A stretch of DNA of 64,000 nucleotides. Source: Yamagishiella unicocca (Eukaryota > Chlorophyta > Chlorophyceae > Chlamydomonadales > Volvocaceae). Made by a program: the position numbers and the translations under genes. This document shows, piece by piece, positions 23,601-35,250 of the stretch. Location: NCBI GenBank assembly GCA_003116995.1, contig BDSL01000019.1, positions 930,001 to 994,000 of the forward strand, written 5' to 3'. The first letter of the stretch is position 1. Every line of letters starts with the position of its first letter. The notes under the pieces were generated by a model, which ran no database searches, was not told the DNA's origin, and saw only the letters and a program-made list of their open reading frames with translations.

Positions 23601-26600
23601 TGACCCCCTTCCCTGCTCTGCCCGTCGCCCGCCCCTCCCTGGATCTCAGATGCATCCTGAGCTGTGGGACGAGGAGGAGATCTCTCGCGATCTGCTGCTC
23701 AGTGAGCTGGCGGGCGCCCTGTCCCGCGCCATCCGCCACGTCATCGCGCCGCCAACCGCCAGCTGGCAGGGCCGGCGAGTGGCGGCGGCGCCGCCGCCGG
23801 CTCCGCACCCCGCGCCCCCCGCGCACGCGCTTTCGGCCGAGGAGGAGATGGCCCGGCAGCCCCGACACACCACCGCACCGCCCTTCGCGTACCAGGTGGG
23901 GCTGGGGGCTCTGCTGCAGGGGAGCTGGGGGGGGCAGGGGGGGGCGGGGTCAGGAACAGGGGCCCACACTGGGGCTGAGGGGACTGCGGCTGACTGTCGG
24001 CTGCCTACGGCCGCCAACACGGATGCCCGCCCCAGCCGGCCGCGGTCTCCCGCCTGCTGCCGGGTGTCGCGGCAACACACATCGGTCCTCCCTGACCTTC
24101 TGCCGTTCCCCTCGCGCCCTCGCCCCCTCGCCCCCTCGCGCCCTCGCCCCCTCGCCCCCTCGCGCCCTCGCGGATCATCTTACCCTCCACCCCACCCGCC
24201 CTGAAGGTCAACTTCCACATCTATATCATCGCGGACAACACCCGCGAGCTCCGAAACACCAACGGCGCCACCGCCAGCTTCGACGTGGAGAGCTACAAGC
24301 TGGCGGTGGAGGACCTGCGCCTGCCCAACCAGGTACGGCAGCAGCCGCGGGCATCGTCACTGTCGAACGCGTCCGCCCGCCTCGCATGGGCTTCTGGACG
24401 CTGGCTGGATATCGTGTGCTGCTGAGCAGGTTTGGGTTTCGTGGTAAGGGCGTAAGGCCGCACCCCGCCTGCCGCCATCAATGACCCCTCCTTCCTCCTC
24501 CTTGCCCTACTCCGCCCGTGCGCCTGCCGTCCTCGCTCCGCCTCCGCCTCCACCAGGCGTTCAAGTTCGGTGTGACGAAGGTCAGCCTGCTGGACGAGCC
24601 CGCTCTGGCTGCCGGCATGGCCGCAGCCACCCGCACCACGCTGCAGGAGATACCCTCGTCGGAGGACTTCTTCGACGGTGGGGGACGGGGCACGGGGCAG
24701 CACCGCGCTGTTGCGTCCTCGGGTCTGACCGGGGATGTCGCGGGCGTGACGTGAGGGGTGGGCGCTGTTGCGGCTGCACATATGTCCGCAGGCACGCGCA
24801 CTCTCTGTCGTCCTCAGCACACGCTTACGCCCCACCAATTTTCCGCTGATGCCTCGTTGAATCTGGTCACCGGAAATCCCATTCTTGACTTCCCTCCCCG
24901 CACCTCCCCTTCCCTCCCTCGCTCCCTCCGCCTGCCCTCCATGCCCCACCGTGCGGCAAACATCCGTCTCGCCGCCACGTCCTGCCGCGCCGTGTGCGCT
25001 CTGTCCCGCCGCTACCGCCCTGCCGCCAACGCGCCCGACCCGCCGCCCCACCCCCATTCCCCCTCCTCCGTCTCCACCCCCGCCTCCACCCCCATTCCCC
25101 TTCCTCCGCCTCCACCCCCACCTCCGCCTCCACCTCCTCCGCTGCCACCACCTCGGCGCCACCATCTCGGCGCCCGCAGCAGAAATGGAGCGCGTGTTTG
25201 TTGACAGCCGCGAGCTGGCCGCCACCCTGCGCCGCCACTACCCGCCCACCAAGAAGCAGCAGCACCGGGAGGAGGTGGCCAGCAAGGCCAACCGCATCAG
25301 CCTGACGGTGGGGCGGCAGGCTGGGGCGTGTGTCGGGATGTGTGCGACAGCAACAGCAGCAGCATGAGAGGAAAGAGGGGAGGCAGGTGGCTTCCAAGTG
25401 GTGCTAGGTGTATCGGGTTTGGGGGGTTTCGAGGAAGACCCGTGGATGCCCGAAACAAACCGTTAAAAACAGTCGTTTTGAGATGCATGCTGGAGAACTG
25501 GATTGGGGATACTAAAGCCGAAGGCCGTAATATCGGGTTTGGGGGAGGTCGTCGTGGGTGGACGAAGGGGGTTCGAGGGAAACCCGTGGATGTCCGAAAA
25601 AACGTTTAAAACGAAGGGGGGGGGTTGCTGTCAAGCGAACAGCCGGACACACGTCGTGCTTGCGAAAAACCTACGTCCGGTGCCCAGGAGGTGTGAGAGG
25701 ATGCCCGAGGGGGGGCCGCCCGCTCTGGAGGGCGACGGCTTCTCGGCCCAGATGCGGAACTTTGTGGCCACGTGTCTGTGCAAGGACCCCGTGGGTGACA
25801 TGGCCGCCGCCGCCATTCCGTGGCCGCTCCTGACGCGAGTACCTAGTTCTCCACATCCAAGACCACCGCCCACCAGCAACACCAGCAACACAAGCACGGA
25901 CACAAACGTCAACACCGCCCGGTCTGTTGCAATACACACTGGACCCGTTCCCGAAGTCGACGCCGCCCTCTTCCGCCGCCCCCTATCCCCTCCCCTCCAC
26001 TCCCCTGCCCTCCCCCCCCTGCCCTGCCCCCGCCGCCCCCCTTCCCATGTTGAGTTACCGGTTCTGTTATGTAACCCTTTCCTCCCCTCCTCTCCCCTCC
26101 CCTCCCCTTCTCTCCCCTCCCCTCCCCCCCCTGCCCGCAGACCCCCACTCGCGACGTGCCCGTGTACGTGCTGCAGCTGGAGCGAGACACCGCCATCTTG
26201 TTGGACGAGCACTACAACGCCCGGGCGCTGGATGACATGATCCTGGTGGTGGCGAACAGCGCGCGCAGGTGGGGCCGGGCAGGGGAGGGGGGGACGGCAA
26301 GGGTGGTGGTGGGTGACGGTGGTGTGTCCCGGCTGGCTTGTAAGGTTTTTTGGACTTTGGACTTGCGCCAAGTCACTGCTACCCACAGCGCACCCTCTCA
26401 GTTCACGAGCCACCCACCTCTCAAGCTTTTACCGGGGTCGTCGTGGCTGCACCACTGCCCAGCGCCAACCCGCTTCTCCATCCTTCGCCGCCGCCCCGCT
26501 TTACCGGGTGGTAGTTCCCTGCGCGCCTGCCGTTCCTTTCCTCTGCATACCGCCCAGCCCCCGACCCCGCCCCTGCCCCGGGTCCTCCTTGCAGCCCCCG

Positions 26601-29101
26601 ACCCTAACTCACGCGTCTGGTCCCCTCCTCCGCCGAACCAACCAACCACCAAACCACCCAACCAACTCCACAACCAACTCCACAACCCCTGCAGGGACGA
26701 GCACCCCACCGGTATGATGTGCGGCGGTATGCTGGTGGCCCGACCCACCTCGCCCCTGAAGGAGGCCCTGGCGGCGACCCTGCTGCACCTGGGCGGGGTG
26801 CTGCCGCCGCACCTGGGCTACAACCCGCGCAGCCACACCGTCACACACGACTGGCTGTGGTCGGTGGGCTCGCACCCGCTGTCCTTCACATCCACCGGTG
26901 CGTGGGTGTGGTGGGTGGGCGGGTGGGGAGGGGAGTGGGTGCGGGGGGGCTCGCGTTTGGGGACGGCAACGGACAGTGGATGGGCATCCTGCACGGCGAT
27001 GGGTTGCCCCAGGTCCCCGCCTCCTCCCGCCTCCGCCCCCAGCCTAGCGAATAGCTAGACGACGCTCTTCCAGGAATGGTCCTCCTCGTGGTCCCGCTGC
27101 TTCCACTGGTGGTCCGTCCTCCGCACAACGCCGTCCGTAGCTGCATGGATTCAGCCCAGCTGGGGGGAGTTTGTGTGGTGGGGTGTGTGGGGAGGCAAGG
27201 GGGCCCGATGAAAAATCACGCACCCACGTCGATTCCGCCTAGCTGCTCGATCCCACCCACCCATCCGCCCACGTGATCTCCATGCCTACCGCCCGCAGGC
27301 CTGCAGTACAACGCCATGCAGCGGGACGCGCTTGCCCGCTCCTACCTGCTTGACGCGCTGGACACCAGCGTGGAGGCCGTCAACGCGGCGATCGCTCAGC
27401 TGCTCCGGGCCAAACCCAGCGTCCAGATGCACAAGCACGTGAAGGCGAGTCGTCGGCTCAGGGAGGGCCGTGATGAGCGCCGGTACCTCCTGCTTTGTGC
27501 GGTACCGGGGGGGTGGGGGAAAGGCGGACGGAGCACCGCGTCGCACAAAGACGGACAGCAGCAATTGTGAAGCCCTACATCTTCCTCCCTGTAAAGCCCA
27601 ATTGTAAAGCCCTATACCTTGCTCCCTGCTCTCTGCCTTGTTTGTCCGTTGGTCGGTTTCTGAGGTTGCGCTGTGTGGTGTTGCATCGGGCCCCGTTGCC
27701 TCCCCACACATCCGACCACACACACACACACCGCCTTCCCCGCGGCGGATTATCCCGGGTCTTCCTTAAATCCCCGCGGATTATCTTTTAACCCCCCCAC
27801 CCCCCCACCCCCATACACACAGGAGCACCAGACGGGTGTTCGCGACCTGCTACGCAAGTACGGCGATGTGGTATCCTCGTGGCAGTCCGCCGTCGCCACC
27901 GCCTACTCCCTGGACTTCTCCGCTGCGTTGGACACCGTCAAGACGCTGGAGAACAACGTCAACGCGCTGTCCATACACGCAATCACCGTCGCGAACCTGG
28001 TGGGTGGTGCCGGTGTGACACGTGCGCGCCTGCTCCTCATACCCCCTCCTCATACCCCCTCTCATACCCCCCCCCTCATACCCCCCTCTCATGGTCGGCC
28101 CCCCTCTCACACACCCTCCTCATGCCCCCCTCTCATGGTCGGCCCCCCTCTCACACACCCTCCTCATGCCCCCTCTCATGGTCGGCCCCCTCTCACACAC
28201 CCTCCTCATGCCCCCCTCTCATGGTCGGCCCCCCTCTCACACACCCTCCTCATGCCCCCTCTCATGGTCGGCCCCCCTCTCACACACCCTCCTCATCCCC
28301 CTCTCATGGTCGGCCCCCTCTCACACACCCTCCTCATGCCCCCCTCTCATGGTCGGCCCCCCTCTCACACACCCTCCTCATGCCCCCCTCTCATGGTCGG
28401 CCCCCCTCTCACACACCCTCCTCATGCCCCCCTCTCATGGTCGGCCCCCCTCTCACACACCCTCCTCATGCCCCCCTCTCATGGTCGGCCCCCCTCTCAC
28501 ACACCCTCCTCATGCCCCCCTCTCATGGTCGGCCCCCCTCTCACACACCCTCCTCATGCCCCCTCTCATGGTCGGCCCCCTCTCACACACCCTCCTCATG
28601 CCCCCCTCTCATGGTCGGCCCCCCTCTCACACACCCTCCTCATGCCCCCCTCTCATGGTCGGCCCCCCTCTCACACACCCTCCTCATGCCCCCCTCTCAT
28701 GGTCGGCCCCCCTCTCACACACCCTCCCCATACCCCCCTCTCATGGTCGGCCCCCCTCTCACACACCCTCCTCATGCCCCCCTCTCATGGTCGGCCCCCC
28801 TCTCACACACCCTCCTCATGCCCCCCTCTCATGGTCGGCCCCCCTCTCACACACCCTCCTCATGCCCCCCTCTCATGGTCGGCCCCCCTCTCACACACCC
28901 TCCCCATACCCCCTCTCATACCCCCTCTCCTACCGCGCTGCTGGTGGCCAGGCCGAGCCCGTCCACTGCTCCAGTCACGTCGTTGACTCGGTGGCGCTGC
29001 TGGTGCCGGTGAGCTACGTGGGCAGTGCAGTGGTGGCGCTGATGGCGCTGCTGTGGGCGGCACTGCCCCGGCTCATCCAGCGCAAGGCCAAGGCCATGTA
29101 G
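17663..29101 (+). CDS. At5g58100-like membrane protein, signal peptide and C-terminal anchor
   Basis: Homologue of a plant membrane-protein family whose Arabidopsis member At5g58100 is linked to pollen exine formation; its role in an alga is unknown. Exons: 17663-17754, 18055-18362, 18647-18828, 19742-19933, 20699-20829, 21082-21275, 21713-21922, 22254-22378, 22617-22781, 23322-23480, 23650-23895, 24207-24332, 24557-24677, 25180-25307, about 25698-25838, 26141-26268, 26695-26897, 27299-27438, 27823-27999 and 28952-29101 (TAG), about 1,105 residues. All junctions keep phase; only the acceptor near 25688-25698 is unsure. Exon 1 encodes a signal peptide (MRSAAKLLTTATAIAYLL). Family landmarks are VILVGFAGDGNAG, NPTWHADEPVYGYRLG, SSSRWVLLDLTAG, ALSRAIRHVIAPP, DVPVYVLQLERD and HDWLWSVGSHPLSF. 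The last exon is a membrane span followed by IQRKAKAM, giving a lumenal or extracellular body with a short cytosolic tail. Introns carry many repeats. Confidence 0.85.
19671..19741 (+). repeat. Motif B copy abutting a 3' splice site
   Basis: ATAATCCGCGAATCCACGGC followed by a CGACAAACC...GGCG...GAAGATGG segment, the same order as at 52113 and 61504. The copy ends within 30 bases of the acceptor CAG at 19739-19741, so the intron end lies directly next to the element. Confidence 0.8.
20181..20345 (+). repeat. Motif A, two tandem copies in one intron
   Basis: Two head-to-tail copies, at about 20181-20256 and 20262-20335. Each runs GAGGAAGACCCGYGGATGCG, then an ACCGT-rich middle, then GAGATGCATGCTGGAGAACT. 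They lie in the intron 19934-20698. A fragment of the tail (GCATGCTGGAGGGGTGGGG) also appears near 20093. Confidence 0.9.
20871..20975. repeat. 14-15-bp minisatellite in intron
   Basis: About seven copies of a CAACAAGCAGGGGC-type unit in the short intron 20830-21081. Confidence 0.9.
21988..22158. repeat. 21-bp minisatellite in intron
   Basis: Eight almost identical copies of a GGCTCTGCCGTCGCTCCAGGG unit in the intron 21923-22253. The period is a multiple of three, so it remains open as a Pro/Gly/Ala repeat in several frames although it is intronic. Confidence 0.9.
22790..22985. repeat. Purine-rich repeat tract in intron
   Basis: Strand-asymmetric G/A-rich DNA with repeated GGGGGACAGCGAGACAGC and GGGAAGGGGTGCGG blocks, immediately after the donor at 22782. 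Confidence 0.85.
23205..23285 (-). repeat. Motif A copy, full length, antisense to its gene
   Basis: Reverse-orientation copy reading AGCATGCATCTCGAAACGTC, then a CGGTTTTCC middle and ACACGGGTCTTCC on the + strand. It lies in the intron 22782-23321, about 35 bases upstream of the acceptor region. Confidence 0.85.
25424..25502 (+). repeat. Motif A copy, full length, sense
   Basis: TCGAGGAAGACCCGTGGATG, an AACCGTTAAAAACAG middle, then TTTTGAGATGCATGCTGGAG. It lies in the intron between exons 25180-25307 and about 25698-25838. Together with the copy at 20262 it is the best reference copy in the window. Confidence 0.9.
25568..25615 (+). repeat. Motif A copy, 5' half only
   Basis: TTCGAGGGAAACCCGTGGAT followed by CCGAAAAAACGTTTAAAACG, without the GCATGCTGGAG tail. 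It is the second copy in the same intron, about 70 bases downstream of the full one. Confidence 0.75.
27745..27792 (-). repeat. Motif A/B fragment in intron
   Basis: GCGGATTATCCCGGGTCTTC followed by a second CCGCGGATTATC. The GGGTCTTCC end is that of motif A in reverse, while the GGATTATC pieces match the reverse of the motif B start (GATAATCCGC). It lies in the intron 27439-27822. Confidence 0.55.
28023..28930. repeat. 44-bp minisatellite filling the last intron
   Basis: About twenty tandem copies of a 42-44-base unit containing CTCATGGTCGGCCCCCCTCT and CACACACCCTCCTCATGCCC. Units differ mainly by one or two bases in the C runs. The array occupies almost the whole intron 28000-28951 and ends about 20 bases before the acceptor. 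It is C/T-rich on the coding strand throughout. Confidence 0.95.
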
Positions 29102-30623
29102 ACCAGGCAGGCAGGCGGCTGAGACCGGATTCGAACCCTGGATTCGAACCGCGGGACCAACTGACGTTGCGGTCGTTTGCTTTATTGGCTGCGAGGAGCG
29201 GATCATTCATTGGGTCGTCGCTGTTGTGGTTTGCAGACTTGCAGGCGAGGCTCGCGCGGCCGTCGGGAAGCCTGTGGTTTGAAACCCAGATGGTGAAAGC
29301 GACGGCAACGATCGTTGTTAGGCGTGTAGCACAAAGTGCATGGGTCGGATTTTTATGGACTGGGGGAATGACACTGGTGAATGGCTGCGGCTTTTGGGAC
29401 TGCTAGTGGGAGAGGGGCCTGCAATTGAGCTGGTCGAGTACCGTGCCCAGCCACGTGTCGGTCGCTGCGGTGCTGGCAGCCCCACGTCCTGCTCCCTTCA
29501 TGCAGACAGACCGTTTGGTATGAAACAACTCGAATGGCACTCGGACCCAAATCAGGGGCTAAATGCGGGGTGGTGGGAAGGCTGCGGTGTGACCGTCTGA
29601 CGTTGTGGAGAGGGGTCACTCAATAGATCGCTGTCCAGCGTGACTTGCGTGGTAATTGAGCTACTACAGTGGCACGGCATTGTTGTAGTCGTACGATGCT
29701 AGGCCGTCAAAGCTCGTACACAAGCAGCCCGCGAGTGTCTACAAGCGACCGGAATGCCTGAATTTTCTGTTGCTCTTATTCCGTAAGACCGGAAACCTAG
29801 GCAGCTAGTTCGCAATTTCTACCTACGTAGCCTAAATGGCAAGGTCGCTTTGGCTCAACTTTGGCTTGTCCAAGTGCCATCGTGGCGTCCACCCAGCGAG
29901 AATTCAAACAAACAGCGCGTTAAGAAATCTGTTCCAAATGAAATAAGGCAAAGTTGGCGGCAGCGCTGGTGCGATGGAACGCCATGCTGAACACATTTCA
30001 AGGGTAAGGGTCCTAACACAAGGAACATATTGCATGAGACTGGGTTGTATGCCGCCAGATTGCCATTAGATTAGGCGCATGACACCCCTGCACGGGATGT
30101 CATGCGCCCCTGCAAGGTTTGGTGTTTCAGTTGCACCCTCCTCGACTCGTTCAGAGCAAGGGCCAGTGAGGGTAGATTCCAGGCAATAAATGTCTTGATA
30201 TTAGGAACTATAGCAGAACACCACCTCTGCTGCTCCTCATTAGGCATCATGCGCAGGAAGCGGGTCACGAGGGAGGGCCTTTAATTGGTTGGTGTGAAGT
30301 GGCATGCCGGGGCACAGTGAGGGACAGGGAAGGTGGCATGAGGAAGCAACCGGACGGGGCACAGTGCTGGCTGCAGCCACGTCCGAGCAGAGCGTGACGG
30401 ACAGTGTTGGTCCTGGACGCTGAAGCGTTAAGCGAGGAGGCGGCCCCCAGAAACCCACATGGGGCATACCAGTATCACCACGATCTCTATGGAGTGTCGC
30501 TAGTTGGGGAAGCGATGTAAATGTCTGGGTTCCAAGCAGTGATCTGGCGACGTGTCTACATACCGACTGCTGGCTGCAGTCACTGATACATCCTCCTGCC
30601 CCCTGCCCGCCGCCCGCTCACAG
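29102..30623. other. Intergenic block, no gene seen
   Basis: The 3' flank of the At5g58100-like gene and the 5' flank of the TPR gene. Composition drops to AT-richer DNA between about 29600 and 30250. The missing first exon of the TPR gene should lie near the right end; the frame is open upstream of 30624 back to 30552 but lacks an ATG. Confidence 0.5.
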
Positions 30624-33392
30624 GCTGCAGTGTCCCTGGGCTACCTCCAGCGGTTTATCGAGGAACATGATGTCCGCCGGCGCGGGCTCACCACCTTACA
30701 GCTGGTCTTGGAGCTGGTCAAGCCGATCACACAATATGACCAGTGCCGCTTCACGGACTTGATGCTGCGAGATGCCAACCAGCAAGCCGCAGTCTCCCAG
30801 GGGAAGCCGTTCTTCTTCATCAGCCACACCTGGGGCCGGCCTTTTGCGGAGACGCTCGACATGGTGGCGCACCACTTCGAGTCCGAGCAGCAGGCGCTGT
30901 GGCGGCGGAGGGAAGGCCAGCCCCTGCCCCCCCTGGCTGCCGATGAGGTGTTTGTTTGGTTCGACATGTTCGCAATCGTGAGTCGAGTCGCGTTGAGAAG
31001 CCGCCCATTTTACCTGGAAAAGGGAAGCCCTCAACGGTCGAAGCTAGATACTGTGTCGGTTGTGTTGCGGGGCGGGTGGGCCCACTCAACTCCATTGTGC
31101 TAAAAGGTGGGGAGGCTCATCAAGCCGAAGAACACCCTACCCTCCTATTCGGTGTTCGCATCCTGACAGAATCAGCACAAGCCTGGGCCTGAGGACGGTG
31201 ACCTAGCGGCGCTGTGGGAGGCGGTGTACGACGCGGAAGAGACCCTCATGGTTCTGGACCAGAACGGCACCTCGCTGACCCGCATCTGGTGCCTGTACGA
31301 GGCATGGCAGACCAGCAAGGCAGGGCCGGCGAAGCTGCGTCTGCTGTCGTACGAACTGGAGTTTGAGCGAATGGAGAAGGTGGGTGCGATGCAATTTAGG
31401 GACGCAAACTGGGATGCCCGGGCAAAGTACATCAGCAACCCGTGCAGCAACCCGTATGGCGGAGAGCCACCGCTTTGTGGGCTTTGGCCAACAAGCCCTA
31501 CCAAGCCCAGGGTTGTTGGAAGGGGAACATAACTTTTTACTCATGCCAATATTATAATATCACAAGATCCCTTACGCATGTCTGACCGGGGGGATGCTCC
31601 ATGAGTCATAAGCGGCGGGCGTGTTGGGTTTCCGCATGCGGTGATGGTGCCCAATCCTGCCTTGCTGCCGTATTTCTGCTCGCAGATCTTTATTAAGCTT
31701 GACGTCAGGCATGCCGAGGCTGGCGTGGAGGCGGATCTAGTTCGCATTCTGGAGGACATCAGGAAGGACTTTGGGAGCTTAGACAGCATGACGCTCCGCC
31801 TCAAAGATGCCCTCGTAGCTGGAGCTATCGCGCAAGTACCCCCTGCGGAGTTAGAATGGAGTAACGGTACAGCTGTCAAGTTGACTACTGCTGCACTGCT
31901 CTGTCGGTTGTATGGGCGGCTGGAGGAGGCGGAGCCACTGTACAAGCGGGCACTGGAGGGCAGGGCGCAAACACTGGGTACAAGTCACCCAGACACGCTC
32001 AGCTCGCTCCAAAACATGGCGGATCTGCTCAAGTCTCAGGGCAAGTTTGACGAGGCGGAACCGCTGTGCCGCCAGGCCCTGGAGGGCAGGGAGCGGGTGC
32101 TGGGCCCAAGCCATCGAGACGTGCTCGGCTCTGCAGTCAACCTGGCGGTCCTGCTGCAGGCTCAGGGCAAGTTGGACGAGGCGGAACCACTGTACAGGCG
32201 CGCGCTGGGAGGCACTGAGCAGGTGCAGGGCCCAAACCACCCAGATACCCTCGGCTGCGTGAATGGTTTGGCGTTCCTGCTTAAGGCCCAGGGCAAGTTG
32301 GATGAGGCGGAGCCGCTGTACAGGCGAACGGTGGAGGGCACGGAGCAAGCGCTGGGCCCAAGCCACCCAGATACCCTCAGCTCCGTCGGCAACTTGGCGG
32401 TCCTGCTGCAGGCTCAGGGCAAGCTGGAGGAGGCGGAACCACTGTATAGGAGGGTGGTGGAGAGCGCAGCGCGAGTGTGGGGGCCACGTCACCCAGACAC
32501 GCTTGGCGGCACCAACAACCTGGCAGGCCTCCTGCAGCTGAAGGGCAAGTTCGAGGAGGCGGAGCTGCTGTACAGACGTGTGCTAGAAGGTGTGGAGCAA
32601 GTGCTGGGTCCAAGCCACCCAGACACACTCGCCACTGTGAACAATCTGGCAGGCCTGCTGCAGGCTCAGCGCAAGTTGGACGAAGCGGAACCACTGTTTA
32701 AGCGGGCAGTGGACGGCATTGAGGTGCTGCTGGGTGTCAACCACCCATCCGCACTCGCCCTTACCCACAACCTGGCGGCCCTGCTGAAAGCCCAGGGCAA
32801 GTTCCACCAGGCAGAACCATTGTACCGGCGGGCACTGGAGGGCGCGGAGCAAGTGTTGGGCCCAAATCACCCAGACACACTCACCTTTGTCCACAGTTAC
32901 GCGGCCTTGTGCAAGGATCAGGGCAAGTTGGACGAGGCTGAAGTGCTGTACAGGCGGGCGGTGGAGGGCATGGAGCGAGTGCTGGGCCCAAGCCACCCGG
33001 ATACCCTCAGCTCCGTCGGCAACTTGGCGGTCCTGCTGCAGGCTCGGGGCAAGCTAGAGGAGGCGGAAGTGCTGCAGCGGCGTGTGCTGGAAGGCAGGGA
33101 GCAGGCGCAAGGCTCGAGTAGTGACTCTGACACCCCCACCTCTGTCAGTGGTTCTGTCAGTGATTCTGTCAGTGGTTCTGGCTCACAGTCTGGGCCTGGG
33201 TCTGTCAGTAATGACTGCGAGCTTCCGGAAGCTCCGGTGCAAGCTGATGGGCCCGCAAACGCTGGACAAGCGTGCTCGGGAGGGCAGGAAGCGACTGCTG
33301 GGCTCAAGACCCGCGGCCATACTCAGCTGTGTCTACCATGTTGGGGTGCCTGCTGGGGTCTCAGAGGAAGGGGCCGAGTGCACCCTGAATGA
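30624..33392 (+). CDS. TIR/HET-like N-terminal domain fused to ten kinesin-light-chain-type TPRs
   Basis: Function unknown. Exons 30624-30977, 31170-31379 and 31686-33392 (TGA) are all in phase; the 5' end is missing. The first two exons form a compact alpha/beta domain of about 190 residues with KPFFFISHTWG, then VFVWFDMFAI joined to NQHKPG across the first intron, then TLMVLDQN and SLTRIWCLYE. This order (strand-SH-x-WG, W-x-D-x-F-x-x-NQ, WCLYE) is seen in TIR/HET-like domains of algal proteins usually annotated only as kinesin light chain. From about 31905 there are ten 42-residue TPR units, the last partial, with the EAEPLYRRALEG and LGPSHPDTL signatures of the TPR_12 group; several are nearly identical. 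A Ser/Gly-rich tail follows. The TPR call is certain, the N-terminal assignment is inference. It could act as a sensor or signalling adaptor. Confidence 0.8.
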
Positions 33393-35250
33393 TCCACGCA
33401 TGCACCCTTACTTTTCGTATGGACATTACAAGCTGCATTAATTGATGCCCAGCGCAGCAACGACGTGATCAGAAGGCTTTACTGCAGTACTAGCGTCTCG
33501 GGACAATGGTTCGAGACATAATTGGGGTCTGTACCTGATGCTGGATGGTGGGTGCCTGAGATTGGTTGGGGAGGAGAAACTGTGGTGTTATTGTTGGCGG
33601 TTCGGTTGTGCGGGGTTGCGAGGCGCGCGAGGTCGGTCCACATGAGCAATTAGTCTATCCTTCAAGTACGGTATCCGACGAGAAGCAATCCACGTGCCTG
33701 TACGCCATCAGCACGTCCATTTGAACAGATCTGGACTGTTGCCCGCATTTACCCACAGCTGCCCACAGCCGCACCACTTGCGAACGTCCGCGCCTGGCCG
33801 TCTCGCCGGAACTTAGGCGTCACACAGTTGTGATCAGGGCCGGCCATCCAGCTCGCGGAATGCATCGCATACATATATTGTGTTCCCTGACGGGCATACT
33901 GATTTCCTCCATCAAGGCGGCCGACTTCTTAATGGGCTATGCGATCATATTTTTTGAATAAACATACACAAGTATTTCAATGGAAGTCAGTGGAGGATTA
34001 GCGCGTCGGAGGGGTGGCTTGCCAGACCGTTAGTCCTGGAGGAGGCTGTTGAGTTGGGCGCGCGCCGTGCATCAAGAGACTTCTCAGACCATAATCTCTT
34101 TCAAATACATACGGGAGGGATTAATGACTCGCGTGGCATTGACATTCGCGGTTGAGCAGGGCTGGACGAGCGTAGGCGACAGCGCGCCAAGACGAATGAG
34201 CTGCAATCCATGGGAGTATTGACGCGTCGATAAAATTCATTTTAGGTTTGATACTCGCTTAATTAACTTTTCAAAGGGCAAGGCTGATGCGTGCATGCGT
34301 CGCTAAAGCTGCGAAAGCCAACACAGCCCCGCACGATCCTCGAAATGCCACCAATGCTTGATTGCTGTTACAAATCTTGATGTACAAGGCTTGAAATGCG
34401 TCCTCCAAGCCGCCCGCCCGTTTTTTAGAGCGGGTACGGCATGACTGGGCTCCGCGCTTTAGCAGTGTACATGCCTTTCGTGTCAACTTTTGTAGCACCT
34501 CATTGAATCAAATATCTCAAGCTACGTAGGTACATCTAATCGGTGCAGGTCACCTGCCAGCTGGACCTCCCAGGTTGCACCGTTGGACTCGTGAGACACT
34601 CCAGACAGCAGTTGCACTTGACATTTGCGAAACTTCACCAAGAGGTGCACACAGACCTTTTGCTGCTGTACAGTCGGCAGAGGGGTGATACGTGATAGGT
34701 GTCCAGACGACCTTGCTGCGACTTTGAAGGAAAACGCCTTGGCGATGTAATAGATATGGTTCAAAGCGTTTCATACGTTTATGGGTAGTTGCAATTTGAT
34801 GCCAAACTGCTGGCAGTCCGGGGGCCACGCGTAGGCACCCTCGGGGCAAACCTGTGCCGCCCACAGCGCCATCACGATGTCTGCAAGTGGATATTTGGTT
34901 GTGGACTCTCCCAGCGGGTCATCATCGCTGGTGGCGCATAGTGACGACGAGGCGGATGGAGCCCAGAGTCCGTTCGTGCTTCTCCATAGCCCTAAGGTGC
35001 GCTGGCTCCGTCAGGCACGCACGCGCTAAAGCGTGCGAGTGCTTGGGCCCGGTTTGCGGTCGCCTGTCCGCGACGTATGTCCCACCCGTGTATGCCTCAC
35101 CACTGTCCGACGTTCCGCAGAGTGCGCTCTCTCCCTAGTGCGCTCGCTCCCTAGTGCGTTCGCTCCCTAGTGCGCTCGGCCGTTCCTGCAGCTTTCAGAT
35201 GCACCACATCGGCTCACCTCACCCACCTGCCTGGACGGCAGGCTGACCGT
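33393..35250. other. Intergenic block, no gene seen
   Basis: AT-richer DNA from about 33440 to 34850. Short - strand frames at 34271-34498 and 34550-34864 match nothing I know and are not called. Near 35100-35170 the phrase CTCCCTAGTGCGYTCG is repeated three times, just before the next gene. Confidence 0.5.

Noticed and set aside
27439..27450. A GC-AG intron (AAG followed by GCGAGT) after the exon ending at 27438
   Set aside because: A normal GT donor (GTGAAG) after the CAC codon at 27436-27438 gives the same phase, so no unusual splice type is needed.
28023..28930. CRISPR-like regular repetition
   Set aside because: Units are directly tandem with no unique spacers, C-run length changes are the main variation, and the array lies in a eukaryotic intron. 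It is a minisatellite.
28022..29101. Large proline-rich protein encoded by the 44-bp array
   Set aside because: The open frames exist only because the repeat lacks stops. Flanking exons splice across it in phase and match a known family.
29125..29160. tRNA T-arm-like sequence (GGATTCGAACC, present twice)
   Set aside because: No acceptor stem, D-arm or anticodon arm can be built around it. It is probably a chance or degenerate duplication.
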